A stretch of 7,480 bases of DNA. Source: JAYEHK01 sp034659475 (GTDB lineage Bacteria; Bacillota; Syntrophomonadia; Syntrophomonadales; Syntrophomonadaceae). Shown here piece after piece: positions 1 through 6,710 of the stretch. The notes below the pieces were generated by a model, which saw only the letters and a program-made list of their open reading frames with translations, was not told the DNA's origin and did no database searches. The stretch lies in contig JAYEHK010000184.1 of assembly GCA_034659475.1 (NCBI GenBank), forward strand, positions 1-7,480. The letters run 5' to 3'. Both the position numbers and the translations under genes were made by a program. The stretch's first letter is position 1. Every line of letters starts with the position of its first letter.

Positions 1-2006
1 AAAAGAAAATTGATGGAGCACCCGTTGTTAAGGATGGAACACTGGTAGGACTCATCACCAAAACCCACTTGCTTCGTTCCATTGCTCAACGTATGAGTCC
101 TGACACACCCATTAAAGAAGTAATGTCAACCCGTGTGATCACCGCTTCTCCAGAAGATGATATCCGAAAAATTGACATTATTTATAATGGTCGCTACCCG
201 GTCGTGGATGAAGATCATTTGGTTGGTTTTATCAGTAAATCAGATATTATGCTCGCACTTTACCAAATCATTGATGAGATGAGTGATCAGATGGAAACCG
301 TTATTAATTCTGCCTATAATCCTATCATCGCGATTGATACAGAAGGCATTATCGGCATATGGAATGAGGCAGCTTCTAAACTGATCGGTATACAAAGCCG
401 AGACGTTATTGGTATACATATCAATGATGTTGTTCCCGAAAGCAATCTTTTAAGCATCGTTGAAACAGGGCAAAGTGAATTTGGCATAAAACTAAGTATT
501 GGCAATACGATTTTTATTACCAATCGCGCACCAGTGAAAAAAGACAATCAAATTTTTGGCGCCGTGGCCGTTTTATATGATATTTCCGACCTGGAACAGA
601 TATCCATTGAATTGGAATATGTAAAAATGCTTAACAAAGAAATGGATGCAATCATTGATTCCAGTTTTGACGGGCTGTATATTACTGATGGAGAAGGAAA
701 AACCATCCGCATTAATAAAGCCATTAAACGCATTACTGATTTAGGAGAAGAAGAACTTCTGTATAAGACCATGTATGACCTTGTTGACAGTGGCATGCTT
801 TCCAATTCTGCTTCAATTATGGTTCTTGAGAAAAAAGAGCCGGTGACCACCATCCTATCAACCGTTACAGGAATAGATCTTCTGGTCAGCGCCACGCCTA
901 TTTATGATGAAAGAGGTCACATCTATCGAATCGTTACCAATGTGAGGGACATTAGCGAATTAAATCTCCTAAAACAGAAGGTTGCCCGCCTTGAAGGTTT
1001 AAAAAATCATATCGAGTTCCAGATGAATCAGCTAAAGATCAAATTATCGGACAAACTGATTTATTCCAATCAACCTATGGAAACTCTTATCTATCAGGCC
1101 ATAAAGATTGGTGAAGTAGATTCAACCGTGCTTATCTCCGGCGAATCAGGCGTAGGAAAAGAACTGATCGCTGGTATCGTTCACGGAAACAGCAAGAGAA
1201 ATAATGGACCCTTTGTAAAAGTGAACTGCGCTGCCATCCCAGAGAACCTGCTGGAATCGGAATTATTCGGGTATGAATCAGGTGCCTTCACGGGTGCCCG
1301 GCGGGAAGGAAAACCCGGTTTGTTTGAAGTCGCAAATACAGGTACGTTGATGCTGGACGAAATTGGAGATCTCCCTCTTCATCTACAGGTAAAACTGCTC
1401 CGCGTTTTGCAGGAGCGGGAAATTACTCGCGTAGGAGGTACGCATCCTATTAAAGTAGATGTTCGTATCATCGCAGTAAGCAATAAAGATCTTGGTGACC
1501 TTGTAAAAAAAGAACTGTTCCGAGAAGATCTTTATTATAGATTAAACGTGATTCCCCTTCACGTTCCTGCTCTAAAGGAACGAAAAAATGATATTCCTCT
1601 GCTGGTTCAGTACTTCATAGAAAAATTCAATAAACGATATAGCCTTACTAAAAAGATGTTACCGGAAACCATTGATGCGTTAGTTCAATACAATTGGCCC
1701 GGCAATATCCGGCAATTAGAGAATCTGATTGAACGCTTGGTGGTCACCTGCAACGAGGAGTTTATCAATAAACAGCACATTCCCTCTTATATGCTGAATT
1801 CTGCTCCTCAAGCCCAAGAAGAAGCAGCTGTTATTGTCAATCAGGTTATTCCTTTACGAAATGCAGTTGAAACCGTAGAACAATTGTTGCTCAAAAAGAC
1901 ATTTCATATAGCTAGTTCCTGCAACCAGGCTGCGGAGATTTTAGAAGTAGACCCATCAACGATTTCAAGAAAAGCAAGAAAATATGGCCTAAAGCTTGAA
2001 AACTAA
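1..2006 (+). CDS. Sigma-54-dependent transcriptional activator, CBS-CBS-PAS-PAS-AAA+-HTH (5' end outside window)
   Basis: This is a bacterial enhancer-binding protein, which uses ATP hydrolysis to remodel sigma-54 RNA polymerase at -24/-12 promoters. The reading frame is open from the window edge (first full codon at 3). The codons before the TTG at 69 encode the end of a first CBS motif (GAPVVKDGTLVGLITK), so that TTG is internal and the gene begins upstream. In order: rest of CBS 1 (about 3-95); CBS 2 (about 105-260, PVVDEDHLVGFISKSDI); PAS-like domain 1 (about 291-599); PAS-like domain 2 (about 636-959); a short helical linker; AAA+ domain (about 1059-1735) with Walker A GESGVGKE at 1140-1163, GAFTGA at 1281-1298, Walker B LMLDE at 1347-1361 and arginine-finger segment REDLYYRL at 1521-1544; and a Fis/TyrR-like HTH (about 1900-1997, core STISRKARKYGL). 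GAFTGA is intact, so sigma-54 contact is expected. There is no receiver domain, so control is probably by ligands: CBS pairs usually bind adenine nucleotides and PAS domains bind small molecules. The signal and targets are unknown. It converges on the exporter operon. Confidence 0.95.
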   Translation, partial: KKIDGAPVVKDGTLVGLITKTHLLRSIAQRMSPDTPIKEVMSTRVITASPEDDIRKIDIIYNGRYPVVDEDHLVGFISKSDIMLALYQIIDEMSDQMETVINSAYNPIIAIDTEGIIGIWNEAASKLIGIQSRDVIGIHINDVVPESNLLSIVETGQSEFGIKLSIGNTIFITNRAPVKKDNQIFGAVAVLYDISDLEQISIELEYVKMLNKEMDAIIDSSFDGLYITDGEGKTIRINKAIKRITDLGEEELLYKTMYDLVDSGMLSNSASIMVLEKKEPVTTILSTVTGIDLLVSATPIYDERGHIYRIVTNVRDISELNLLKQKVARLEGLKNHIEFQMNQLKIKLSDKLIYSNQPMETLIYQAIKIGEVDSTVLISGESGVGKELIAGIVHGNSKRNNGPFVKVNCAAIPENLLESELFGYESGAFTGARREGKPGLFEVANTGTLMLDEIGDLPLHLQVKLLRVLQEREITRVGGTHPIKVDVRIIAVSNKDLGDLVKKELFREDLYYRLNVIPLHVPALKERKNDIPLLVQYFIEKFNKRYSLTKKMLPETIDALVQYNWPGNIRQLENLIERLVVTCNEEFINKQHIPSYMLNSAPQAQEEAAVIVNQVIPLRNAVETVEQLLLKKTFHIASSCNQAAEILEVDPSTISRKARKYGLKLEN

Positions 2007-2016
2007 ATACAGCTAA

Positions 2017-3180
2017 TCAATCCTTTTGAAACGGTTTGATCCGTGATTTTTCTTTCAAATCAACACTGGCATCTCTAACAACAAGATTTCCTTCTTTAAG
2101 ACCATCTTGAATCTCCACCTTTTCCTGGTTTTTCAACCCGGATACTACCCGCTGATGTATAACACGATCCCCTTCAATCAGCAGAACCTCGGCGTTGCCG
2201 TCCATATCAGTGCGCAGTGCTTCTCGAGAAATAGTGAGGATCTCTTCGCGAAGCTCTGTTTGAATGGCTGCCTGAACCTCATACCCCGGTCTAAGTACAT
2301 CGACATTTTCCAAAGAAATGATTACCTCAACCCGCCTTTGTTCCACACCCAGGGCTGAAATACGGGTAAAAGCACGCGGTTCAATCTTTTCCACTTTCCC
2401 TGCAAGCTGCTTATCGCCAAGAAGCGGTGCTGATATGATCACTTTTTGCCCGACACGAACATCGCGCAAATCATCGCTTAGTAGATCCGCTTTTACTTCT
2501 AATTCCTCTGGCACCCCTACCTGTGCAAGAATTCTTCCTGGAACTACTACATCGCCCTGTTGTACCGGCAAATCAAAAACAATTCCATCCATGGGACTGC
2601 AAATGGTCAACTGCTGTTTTTTCTCTTCCAGTTCTTTTACTACCTGCCGACTGCTGCCAATTTGAGAATGAAGGCTCTCCAGATAAGCTCGCTGACTGGC
2701 TTCAGCCTGTTTTGCAGCAGCCTTGACACGCTCTGCCTCTTCATATTCAACCTGGGTTAATGCTCCGATTTGCAATAATTGTTTTTTTCTTTCAAAATCT
2801 AATTCGGCGGTTTTTAATTCGAATGCAGCAGTATTAAGCGCAACTTCTGCTGCAGACAGTTCAGACTGGGCCTGCGCAATCTGCGTTTGTATCGATTGCA
2901 ATTCAATATTCAGATCAAGGTTCTCGACAACCATTAATAACTGATCCTTTATTACCATTTCCCCCGCTTCGACCTCGATTTGAACAACTCTACCATTCAA
3001 AGGAGCCTCAATCTCATAATCATCAACAGCCTGAACATAACCGGTGTCTTCAACAATCTGGCTAATACTTCCTTTTTGAACAGCTGCCACTTCTGCTGTT
3101 TGACCGCTATTAACCATGACTACAGCAACTATAATCACAATAACTACAATAATCCCACCAAGCAATAACTTGTTTTTCAA
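2017..3180 (-). CDS. HlyD/MacA-type membrane fusion (periplasmic adaptor) protein of an ABC exporter
   Basis: This 387-residue protein should link the ABC permease to the outside of the cell membrane and help couple substrate export. One N-terminal membrane anchor is visible at residues 4-24 (LLLGGIIVVIVIIVAVVMV). It is followed by the first lipoyl half-motif (about 59-86, APLNGRVVQIEVEAGE), a long coiled-coil hairpin (about 90-190), the second lipoyl half (about 194-221, CSPMDGIVFDLPVQQGD), a beta-barrel domain (about 226-310) and a membrane-proximal domain (about 311-380). This is the standard adaptor order and length. The start is TTG at 3180: the sequence GAAGGGGG (3188-3195) sits 7 bases upstream, and the product begins with a typical charged-then-hydrophobic anchor. 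The gene is last in the exporter operon, 30 bp after the permease. No outer-membrane channel gene is visible. The substrate cannot be read from the sequence. Confidence 0.93.
   Translation of the reverse strand: MKNKLLLGGIIVVIVIIVAVVMVNSGQTAEVAAVQKGSISQIVEDTGYVQAVDDYEIEAPLNGRVVQIEVEAGEMVIKDQLLMVVENLDLNIELQSIQTQIAQAQSELSAAEVALNTAAFELKTAELDFERKKQLLQIGALTQVEYEEAERVKAAAKQAEASQRAYLESLHSQIGSSRQVVKELEEKKQQLTICSPMDGIVFDLPVQQGDVVVPGRILAQVGVPEELEVKADLLSDDLRDVRVGQKVIISAPLLGDKQLAGKVEKIEPRAFTRISALGVEQRRVEVIISLENVDVLRPGYEVQAAIQTELREEILTISREALRTDMDGNAEVLLIEGDRVIHQRVVSGLKNQEKVEIQDGLKEGNLVVRDASVDLKEKSRIKPFQKD
2031..2055 (+). terminator. Weak candidate intrinsic terminator of the activator gene
   Basis: A 4-bp stem ACGG (2031-2034) / CCGT (2041-2044) with a 6-base loop is followed by GA and then TTTTTCTTT. 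It lies 25 bases after the activator stop and inside the 3' end of the convergent fusion-protein gene. The 10-bp intergenic gap leaves no other room for a terminator. The stem is short, so read-through into antisense RNA of the exporter operon is likely. Confidence 0.3.
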
Positions 3181-3187
3181 TATAAAA

Positions 3188-3195
3188 CCCCCTTC
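3188..3195 (-). promoter_or_regulatory. Ribosome binding site that fixes the TTG start of the fusion protein
   Basis: On the minus strand GAAGGGGG is followed by a 7-base spacer (TTTTATA) and TTG at 3180-3178. It falls within the 30-bp gap after the permease stop. The strength and spacing support TTG initiation, and the residues that follow form the expected membrane anchor. Confidence 0.75.
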
Positions 3196-3210
3196 TCAAC
3201 TTATATATAA

Positions 3211-5598
3211 TTAGTCTCGTTCTTTCATCGCTTCTACCATATCCAAATCATTCAAACGCCGGGTAGCAAGTGTGTGTCCCAACCACACAAAGAGGATGAT
3301 GCCCAGCGCAGTCAAGATATAGGTTCTCGGATATATAATCGCAGGAAAACTAAACAAATCCGTATTAACCGCTTGAAGATAGCCTTTCCCCAACAATTTA
3401 CCGCCGGGCAAACCAATCAAAAGCCCTACGCCTGTTTGCATCCAGACTTCTTTAGAGAGAAGACCTCGAATCTCCTTTTTAGTATAGCCCAGCACCTTCA
3501 AAGAAGCCAATTCCCTCCTGCGTTCAGAAAAATTCATTGTGGAAGCATTGTATATAATGGCCAACCCTAAAATTGCTGCAAAAGCAACCATAATACCAAT
3601 GAAGTAAATCATACTATCAAGCAAACTAAAGAAATTATCTTTTTCCTTCTGACGACTGAGAATGGAATCTACCGAACTCATCTCTTTCAGTCGTTCCTCT
3701 GTAATCGAGCCTTTATTTGCCTCTACTTTTAAGAGAACAGATGTCATCGTCCCTTGCTCTCCCAGCAAATGATTCGCAGTCTGAAAAGAAATATATGAAC
3801 CTGCTCCCAGCAGTTGGCGATTCACACCCATGACTTTTAATCGACCCTTGCGCGTAGATCCAATACCGAGTTTTGTCTCAACATTTACGTAATCCCCAAT
3901 CTTTACAGCAAGTTTCTTAGCCGTGCGTTCGTTGATGAGTATTCCCTCTTCCGGTAAAGATATTGGATTTCCCTCTTCATCAAAGATGCCTTTTAAATAT
4001 TGTCCCGTTCGAAGCCCCATCAACAGTTCGTCTTCTGTCTCTCCGTCAGTCCCAGTATTTCCGATAGACATTTGAACCGGCACTTCAAGAACAGGTTCCA
4101 TATTTTCCACTTCGGGCCATTGCCACCATGAAGAAATTTCACTACTGGCAATCGGTCTAGAAAAATGCACTGAATAGTCATACCGATTTTCATGTGTAAA
4201 ATGATGGGTCATCATATAATCCATCGCATCACTTGTAAACAGAGCCAGAATTAATATGCCTGCAGTGCTTGCCACTCCAAGAACCGTGACAAGGAATCTG
4301 GTTTTATTTCGGGCTGCGGTTCGAAAGCTCATTTTCCAGGAGGTATTCATCTTCTTCCATAAGGAGCCCCATCTTTCCAGAAGAATTTTTCCACCGATCT
4401 TAGGCACTTCTGCTTTCATCGCTTCCGCCGGACGAATGCGACTTACCCCACGGGAAGCTAACCACCCTGAAATACCCGCAACAGAAGTCGTCAAAAGGAT
4501 ACTCAATAGCAGCACCTTTCCATTGACACCACCAATGGTTTGAGGAAGACTGAAAAACATCGCATACATATCAGAAAAGACCGATGCCAAAATAACCCCA
4601 AAAACAATCCCAGGGATCGTACCGGCAATGGCCACCGCCAATCCATACCCCGTATAATGAAGGATAATATCACGATTACTGTACCCTAGAGCTTTCATAA
4701 TCCCAATCTGTGGACGCTGCGATTTGATTAAGCGAGTCAGCAAAATATACTGAATGGCGGCAGCGATCAAGAAAAAGATAATCGGCATAAATCTGGACAT
4801 TACCTTAAGGCCATCCAGCTCTGCCTGAAGGGCAGCATGACTCAACTGATCACTGCGAGGATAACTGGCCAGTTTGCCGTACGGTTCTAATATTTCTTCT
4901 ATCTTAGGAACCAGTTTTTTTGGATCAGTATCAGGGGTTAATTGAATGACCACCTGATTAACCTGCCCGGTCATATTTAAGATTTGCTGTGCCTGTAAAT
5001 GAGGGATCATAACAATCCCAAATTCTTTGGGATCTGGAAGGAGCGAAGAAGCATCTTTCATGGGATAAACAAACTCTGGAGATGTAGCCGTTCCCACAAA
5101 CCTTAAAGGAACCTTTCTTCCTTCGGAGATGATGTTTATTTTATCACCTGGATGAAGTTGATTGGCTTCTGCATACTGCGGATCAACCACGGCCTCAATC
5201 TGAACCGCCTGATTTTCAAACATGTTGCCACTCAAAAGATGTAATTGATTAACCTCCCTGTCCATGGGAAGAGGATAGCTGGTTAAACGTGCAATCGCCC
5301 TTGTTCCATCTTCTCTGTATACAGATACATCCTTTTGAATCCGTCCGGTTGCATTAATAACCCCAGGCAAAGCCTCAATCTGTTTCACTACCCCTTCGGG
5401 CGCCCGGACAACATGGAAGAAATAATCAGCAAAATGATTTTCTTCGTAAAATGTCTCCTGTGAACGGCTAAGGTTACTAAAGGCTGTATTCATAGAAATA
5501 TAAACCAGCACACCTATCATAACAATGGATATAAGTGCGATAAACTGTCCCCGGGTATTTTTTATGATTCGTCCTAATCGCCGTGTCAGGGTACTCAT
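3211..5598 (-). CDS. ABC transporter permease with two FtsX modules (MacB/LolCE-like superfamily)
   Basis: This 795-residue inner-membrane permease should form the transmembrane part of the exporter with the ATPase encoded upstream. It has two FtsX-type modules. Module 1 has a membrane segment near residues 19-39, a large extracytoplasmic domain (about 40-265) and three membrane segments (about 270-290, 316-343, 360-382). Module 2 has a segment near 435-457, a second extracytoplasmic domain (about 460-660) and three segments (about 663-685, 720-740, 758-780). The duplication is visible in paired motifs: IGIMKALGYSNRDI and LASLKVLGYTKKEI, each after the second segment of its module, and PAEAMK versus MVEAMK at each module end. 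I chose ATG at 5598, which overlaps the ATPase stop as TAATG. An in-frame GTG at 5604 lies closer to the AAAGG signal and would add two residues. Mechanotransmission-type exporters of this family move lipids, peptides, lipoproteins or antibiotics; which applies here is unknown. Confidence 0.93.
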   Translation of the reverse strand: MSTLTRRLGRIIKNTRGQFIALISIVMIGVLVYISMNTAFSNLSRSQETFYEENHFADYFFHVVRAPEGVVKQIEALPGVINATGRIQKDVSVYREDGTRAIARLTSYPLPMDREVNQLHLLSGNMFENQAVQIEAVVDPQYAEANQLHPGDKINIISEGRKVPLRFVGTATSPEFVYPMKDASSLLPDPKEFGIVMIPHLQAQQILNMTGQVNQVVIQLTPDTDPKKLVPKIEEILEPYGKLASYPRSDQLSHAALQAELDGLKVMSRFMPIIFFLIAAAIQYILLTRLIKSQRPQIGIMKALGYSNRDIILHYTGYGLAVAIAGTIPGIVFGVILASVFSDMYAMFFSLPQTIGGVNGKVLLLSILLTTSVAGISGWLASRGVSRIRPAEAMKAEVPKIGGKILLERWGSLWKKMNTSWKMSFRTAARNKTRFLVTVLGVASTAGILILALFTSDAMDYMMTHHFTHENRYDYSVHFSRPIASSEISSWWQWPEVENMEPVLEVPVQMSIGNTGTDGETEDELLMGLRTGQYLKGIFDEEGNPISLPEEGILINERTAKKLAVKIGDYVNVETKLGIGSTRKGRLKVMGVNRQLLGAGSYISFQTANHLLGEQGTMTSVLLKVEANKGSITEERLKEMSSVDSILSRQKEKDNFFSLLDSMIYFIGIMVAFAAILGLAIIYNASTMNFSERRRELASLKVLGYTKKEIRGLLSKEVWMQTGVGLLIGLPGGKLLGKGYLQAVNTDLFSFPAIIYPRTYILTALGIILFVWLGHTLATRRLNDLDMVEAMKERD

Positions 5599-6308
5599 TA
5601 CCACTCAATCCTTTCAGGTGGTAGTGGGTTTTCATGATACGCAACCTCTGCAATCTCCCCACTGCTCATTCGTACAACACGGTGCGCCATGTTCCCAATC
5701 GCCGTGTTATGCGTAACGATGATGATTGTGCTGTTCATCTCCTGACTAATTTTATTCAATAAGCCCAGGATCACCTTACCGGTTTGATAATCAAGCGCAC
5801 CCGTTGGTTCATCACACAACAAAAGTTTGGGACGTTTTACAAGCGCACGGGCAATAGAAACCCTCTGTTGTTCTCCACCACTCAATTGGGCAGGAAAATG
5901 ATCTTTACGGTCTGCAAGTCCCACCGCCTCCAGAACTTCGTCTACCTCCATCGGATCAGGCACCAGTTCAGCCGCCAGTGCAACATTTTCCCCCGCAGTC
6001 AGGTCAGGAATAAGGTTGTAGAATTGAAATACAAACCCAACTTCCCTTCTCCGATAAAGCGTGAGTTCTTTTTCGCTGGACCGACTGAGGATAAGGTCGT
6101 TAAAATATAGCTCACCCGATGTCGGTGTATCCATCCCCCCGATCAGATTCAACAGGGTGCTTTTACCCGAGCCGCTAGGACCCAGAATAACAAGGAGTTC
6201 GCCTTCATAGATCTCCAGTGAACACTCTTTTAACGCTTCCACGATCACCTCGCCCATAACATAGTGCTTTTTCATCTGTTCCAGCCGTATAAGAACTCTT
6301 CTGTCCAT
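5598..6308 (-). CDS. ABC transporter ATP-binding protein (MacB/LolD-like)
   Basis: This is a 236-residue cytoplasmic ATPase that should power the FtsX-type permease encoded just downstream. All nucleotide-binding motifs are intact: Walker A GPSGSGKST (about residues 43-51), Q-loop glutamine near 95 in VFQFYNLIPDLTA, signature LSGGEQQ (about 142-148), Walker B LLLCDE (about 162-167) followed by the D-loop GALD, and H-loop histidine near 200 in IIIVTHN. The phrase FYNLIPDLTAGENV is typical of the LolD/MacB exporter branch. The start is ATG at 6308, which has AAGGAG 7 bases upstream. An in-frame GTG at 6353 would add 15 residues but has no ribosome binding site and a poor N-terminus. The gene is first in a three-gene operon, and its stop overlaps the permease start, which suggests translational coupling. 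The length matches the family. Confidence 0.95.
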   Translation of the reverse strand: MDRRVLIRLEQMKKHYVMGEVIVEALKECSLEIYEGELLVILGPSGSGKSTLLNLIGGMDTPTSGELYFNDLILSRSSEKELTLYRRREVGFVFQFYNLIPDLTAGENVALAAELVPDPMEVDEVLEAVGLADRKDHFPAQLSGGEQQRVSIARALVKRPKLLLCDEPTGALDYQTGKVILGLLNKISQEMNSTIIIVTHNTAIGNMAHRVVRMSSGEIAEVAYHENPLPPERIEW

Positions 6309-6315
6309 ATTCACG

Positions 6316-6321
6316 CTCCTT
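6316..6321 (-). promoter_or_regulatory. Ribosome binding site that fixes the ATPase start at 6308
   Basis: AAGGAG on the minus strand is 7 bases before ATG (6308-6306). It selects this start over the longer in-frame GTG at 6353, which has only an AT-rich stretch upstream. Confidence 0.8.
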
Positions 6322-6370
6322 GTTCCTCCATAACTAGTCCCAATATTTCCCACGTTGTATCAAAAAAAAT

Positions 6371-6386
6371 CCAACCGTTTTGCCAG
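6371..6386 (-). promoter_or_regulatory. Candidate sigma-54 (-24/-12) promoter of the exporter operon
   Basis: On the minus strand the sequence CTGGCAAAACGGTTGG carries TGGCA at the -24 position and TTGG at the -12 position. The spacing fits the consensus TGGCAC-N5-TTGC. The mismatches are A for C at the end of the -24 element and G for C at the -12 position, which is normally well conserved. A T-rich run (GATTTTTTTTG) follows. The element ends about 63 bases before the ATPase ATG, a normal leader length. The sigma-54 activator gene at the far end of this operon makes the site plausible. The -12 mismatch keeps confidence moderate. Confidence 0.4.
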
Positions 6387-6393
6387 TAATTTT

Positions 6394-6422
6394 ATTATAC
6401 CCGTAAATCGACAGTTGCTTAA
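6394..6422 (-). promoter_or_regulatory. Alternative sigma-70/sigma-A-type promoter of the exporter operon
   Basis: A perfect TATAAT (minus strand, 6399-6394) is preceded at 17 bp by TTAAGC (6422-6417), a poor match to TTGACA. The region is AT-rich, so the TATAAT could be chance. If used, transcription would start near 6387, right at the upstream edge of the sigma-54-like element. Confidence 0.3.
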
Positions 6423-6437
6423 CCCCTGCCTGCTTAA
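6416..6437. repeat. Direct repeat of TGCTTAA at the operon promoter
   Basis: TGCTTAA occurs at 6416-6422 and 6431-6437, a 15-bp period, with CCCCTGCC between. The first copy overlaps the -35 region of the candidate TATAAT promoter. A third copy is at 6579-6585 inside the palindrome GCTTAAGC (6580-6587). It may be a regulator site or chance. Confidence 0.4.
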
Positions 6438-6450
6438 TAACTTATCAAAT

Positions 6451-6470
6451 ATTAATTAGTTAATAATTAG
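6451..6470. repeat. AT-rich palindrome and TAATTAG direct repeat upstream of the operon promoter
   Basis: ATTAATTAGTTAAT (6451-6464) has inverted arms ATTAA/TTAAT around a 4-base centre. TAATTAG is repeated at 6453-6459 and 6464-6470, an 11-bp period (about one helical turn). The site is roughly 70-85 bp upstream of the sigma-54-like element, where an activator's enhancer could sit. Base composition is only about 25% GC in 6421-6480, so chance repeats are expected. Confidence 0.35.
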
Positions 6471-6482
6471 ACACTTAATAGA

Positions 6483-6518
6483 CGCAGACTAACGCGGACC
6501 TTTAGTACCTCCGCGGAC
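6483..6518. repeat. Three CGCRGAC heptamers at 10- and 19-bp steps
   Basis: CGCAGAC (6483-6489), CGCGGAC (6493-6499) and CGCGGAC (6512-6518) lie in one orientation at steps of 10 and 19 bp, close to one and two helical turns. They mark the boundary between an AT-rich stretch and a GC-richer noncoding stretch. Short arrays of CGCRGAY-type words occur between genes in many bacteria (my recollection, not checked). The function is unknown. Confidence 0.5.
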
Positions 6519-6710
6519 TTCATTTTTATAATACATTTTGGGGATGAAGACTTAAGGTTAGCGCAGTGGGGTAAAGGTTGCTTAAGCCTTCAGTCGCTGG
6601 CATCACATTTTCGGACCACAGACAGCTACCCTGTTGATCAGCGGGCAACTGCAGCGACGTGGCCATGAGGCATCGATCATTGCACAACAAATTTTTTAAC
6701 ATTATAGATA
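6519..6710. other. Unassigned GC-rich noncoding segment with inverted repeats (possible RNA or degenerate repeat element)
   Basis: I recognise no gene here. GC is about 52% in 6541-6600 and 55% in 6601-6660 by direct count, against about 25% in 6421-6480. Inverted repeats include CTTCAT (6518-6523) / ATGAAG (6544-6549), and GTCGCTG (6593-6599) / CAGCGAC (6652-6658), a perfect 7-bp pair enclosing 52 bases. A T6 run follows at about 6692-6697 on the plus strand. A 70-codon minus-strand frame (6738-6526) crosses the segment but runs from inside the HU terminator hairpin, has no ribosome binding site and shows no domain, so I do not call it. The segment could be a structured RNA on either strand or the remnant of a repeat or mobile element. 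Confidence 0.35.

Noticed and set aside
2107..2944. Several plus-strand open frames of 62-115 codons across the adaptor gene
   Set aside because: They are antisense shadows of a clear adaptor gene with no domains and no ribosome binding sites.
6309..6353. Longer N-terminus for the ATPase from GTG at 6353
   Set aside because: There is no ribosome binding site before it, the extra 15 residues are atypical, and ATG 6308 has AAGGAG at ideal spacing.
6416..6431. Second sigma-54-like match on the minus strand (AGGCAG and AAGCA at correct spacing)
   Set aside because: The -12 element lacks TT and the -24 element has two mismatches; the match at 6371-6386 is better.
6640..6698. Plus-strand intrinsic terminator ending in the T6 run
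   Set aside because: No stable GC stem directly abuts the T run; the nearest inverted repeat ends about 34 bases before it.
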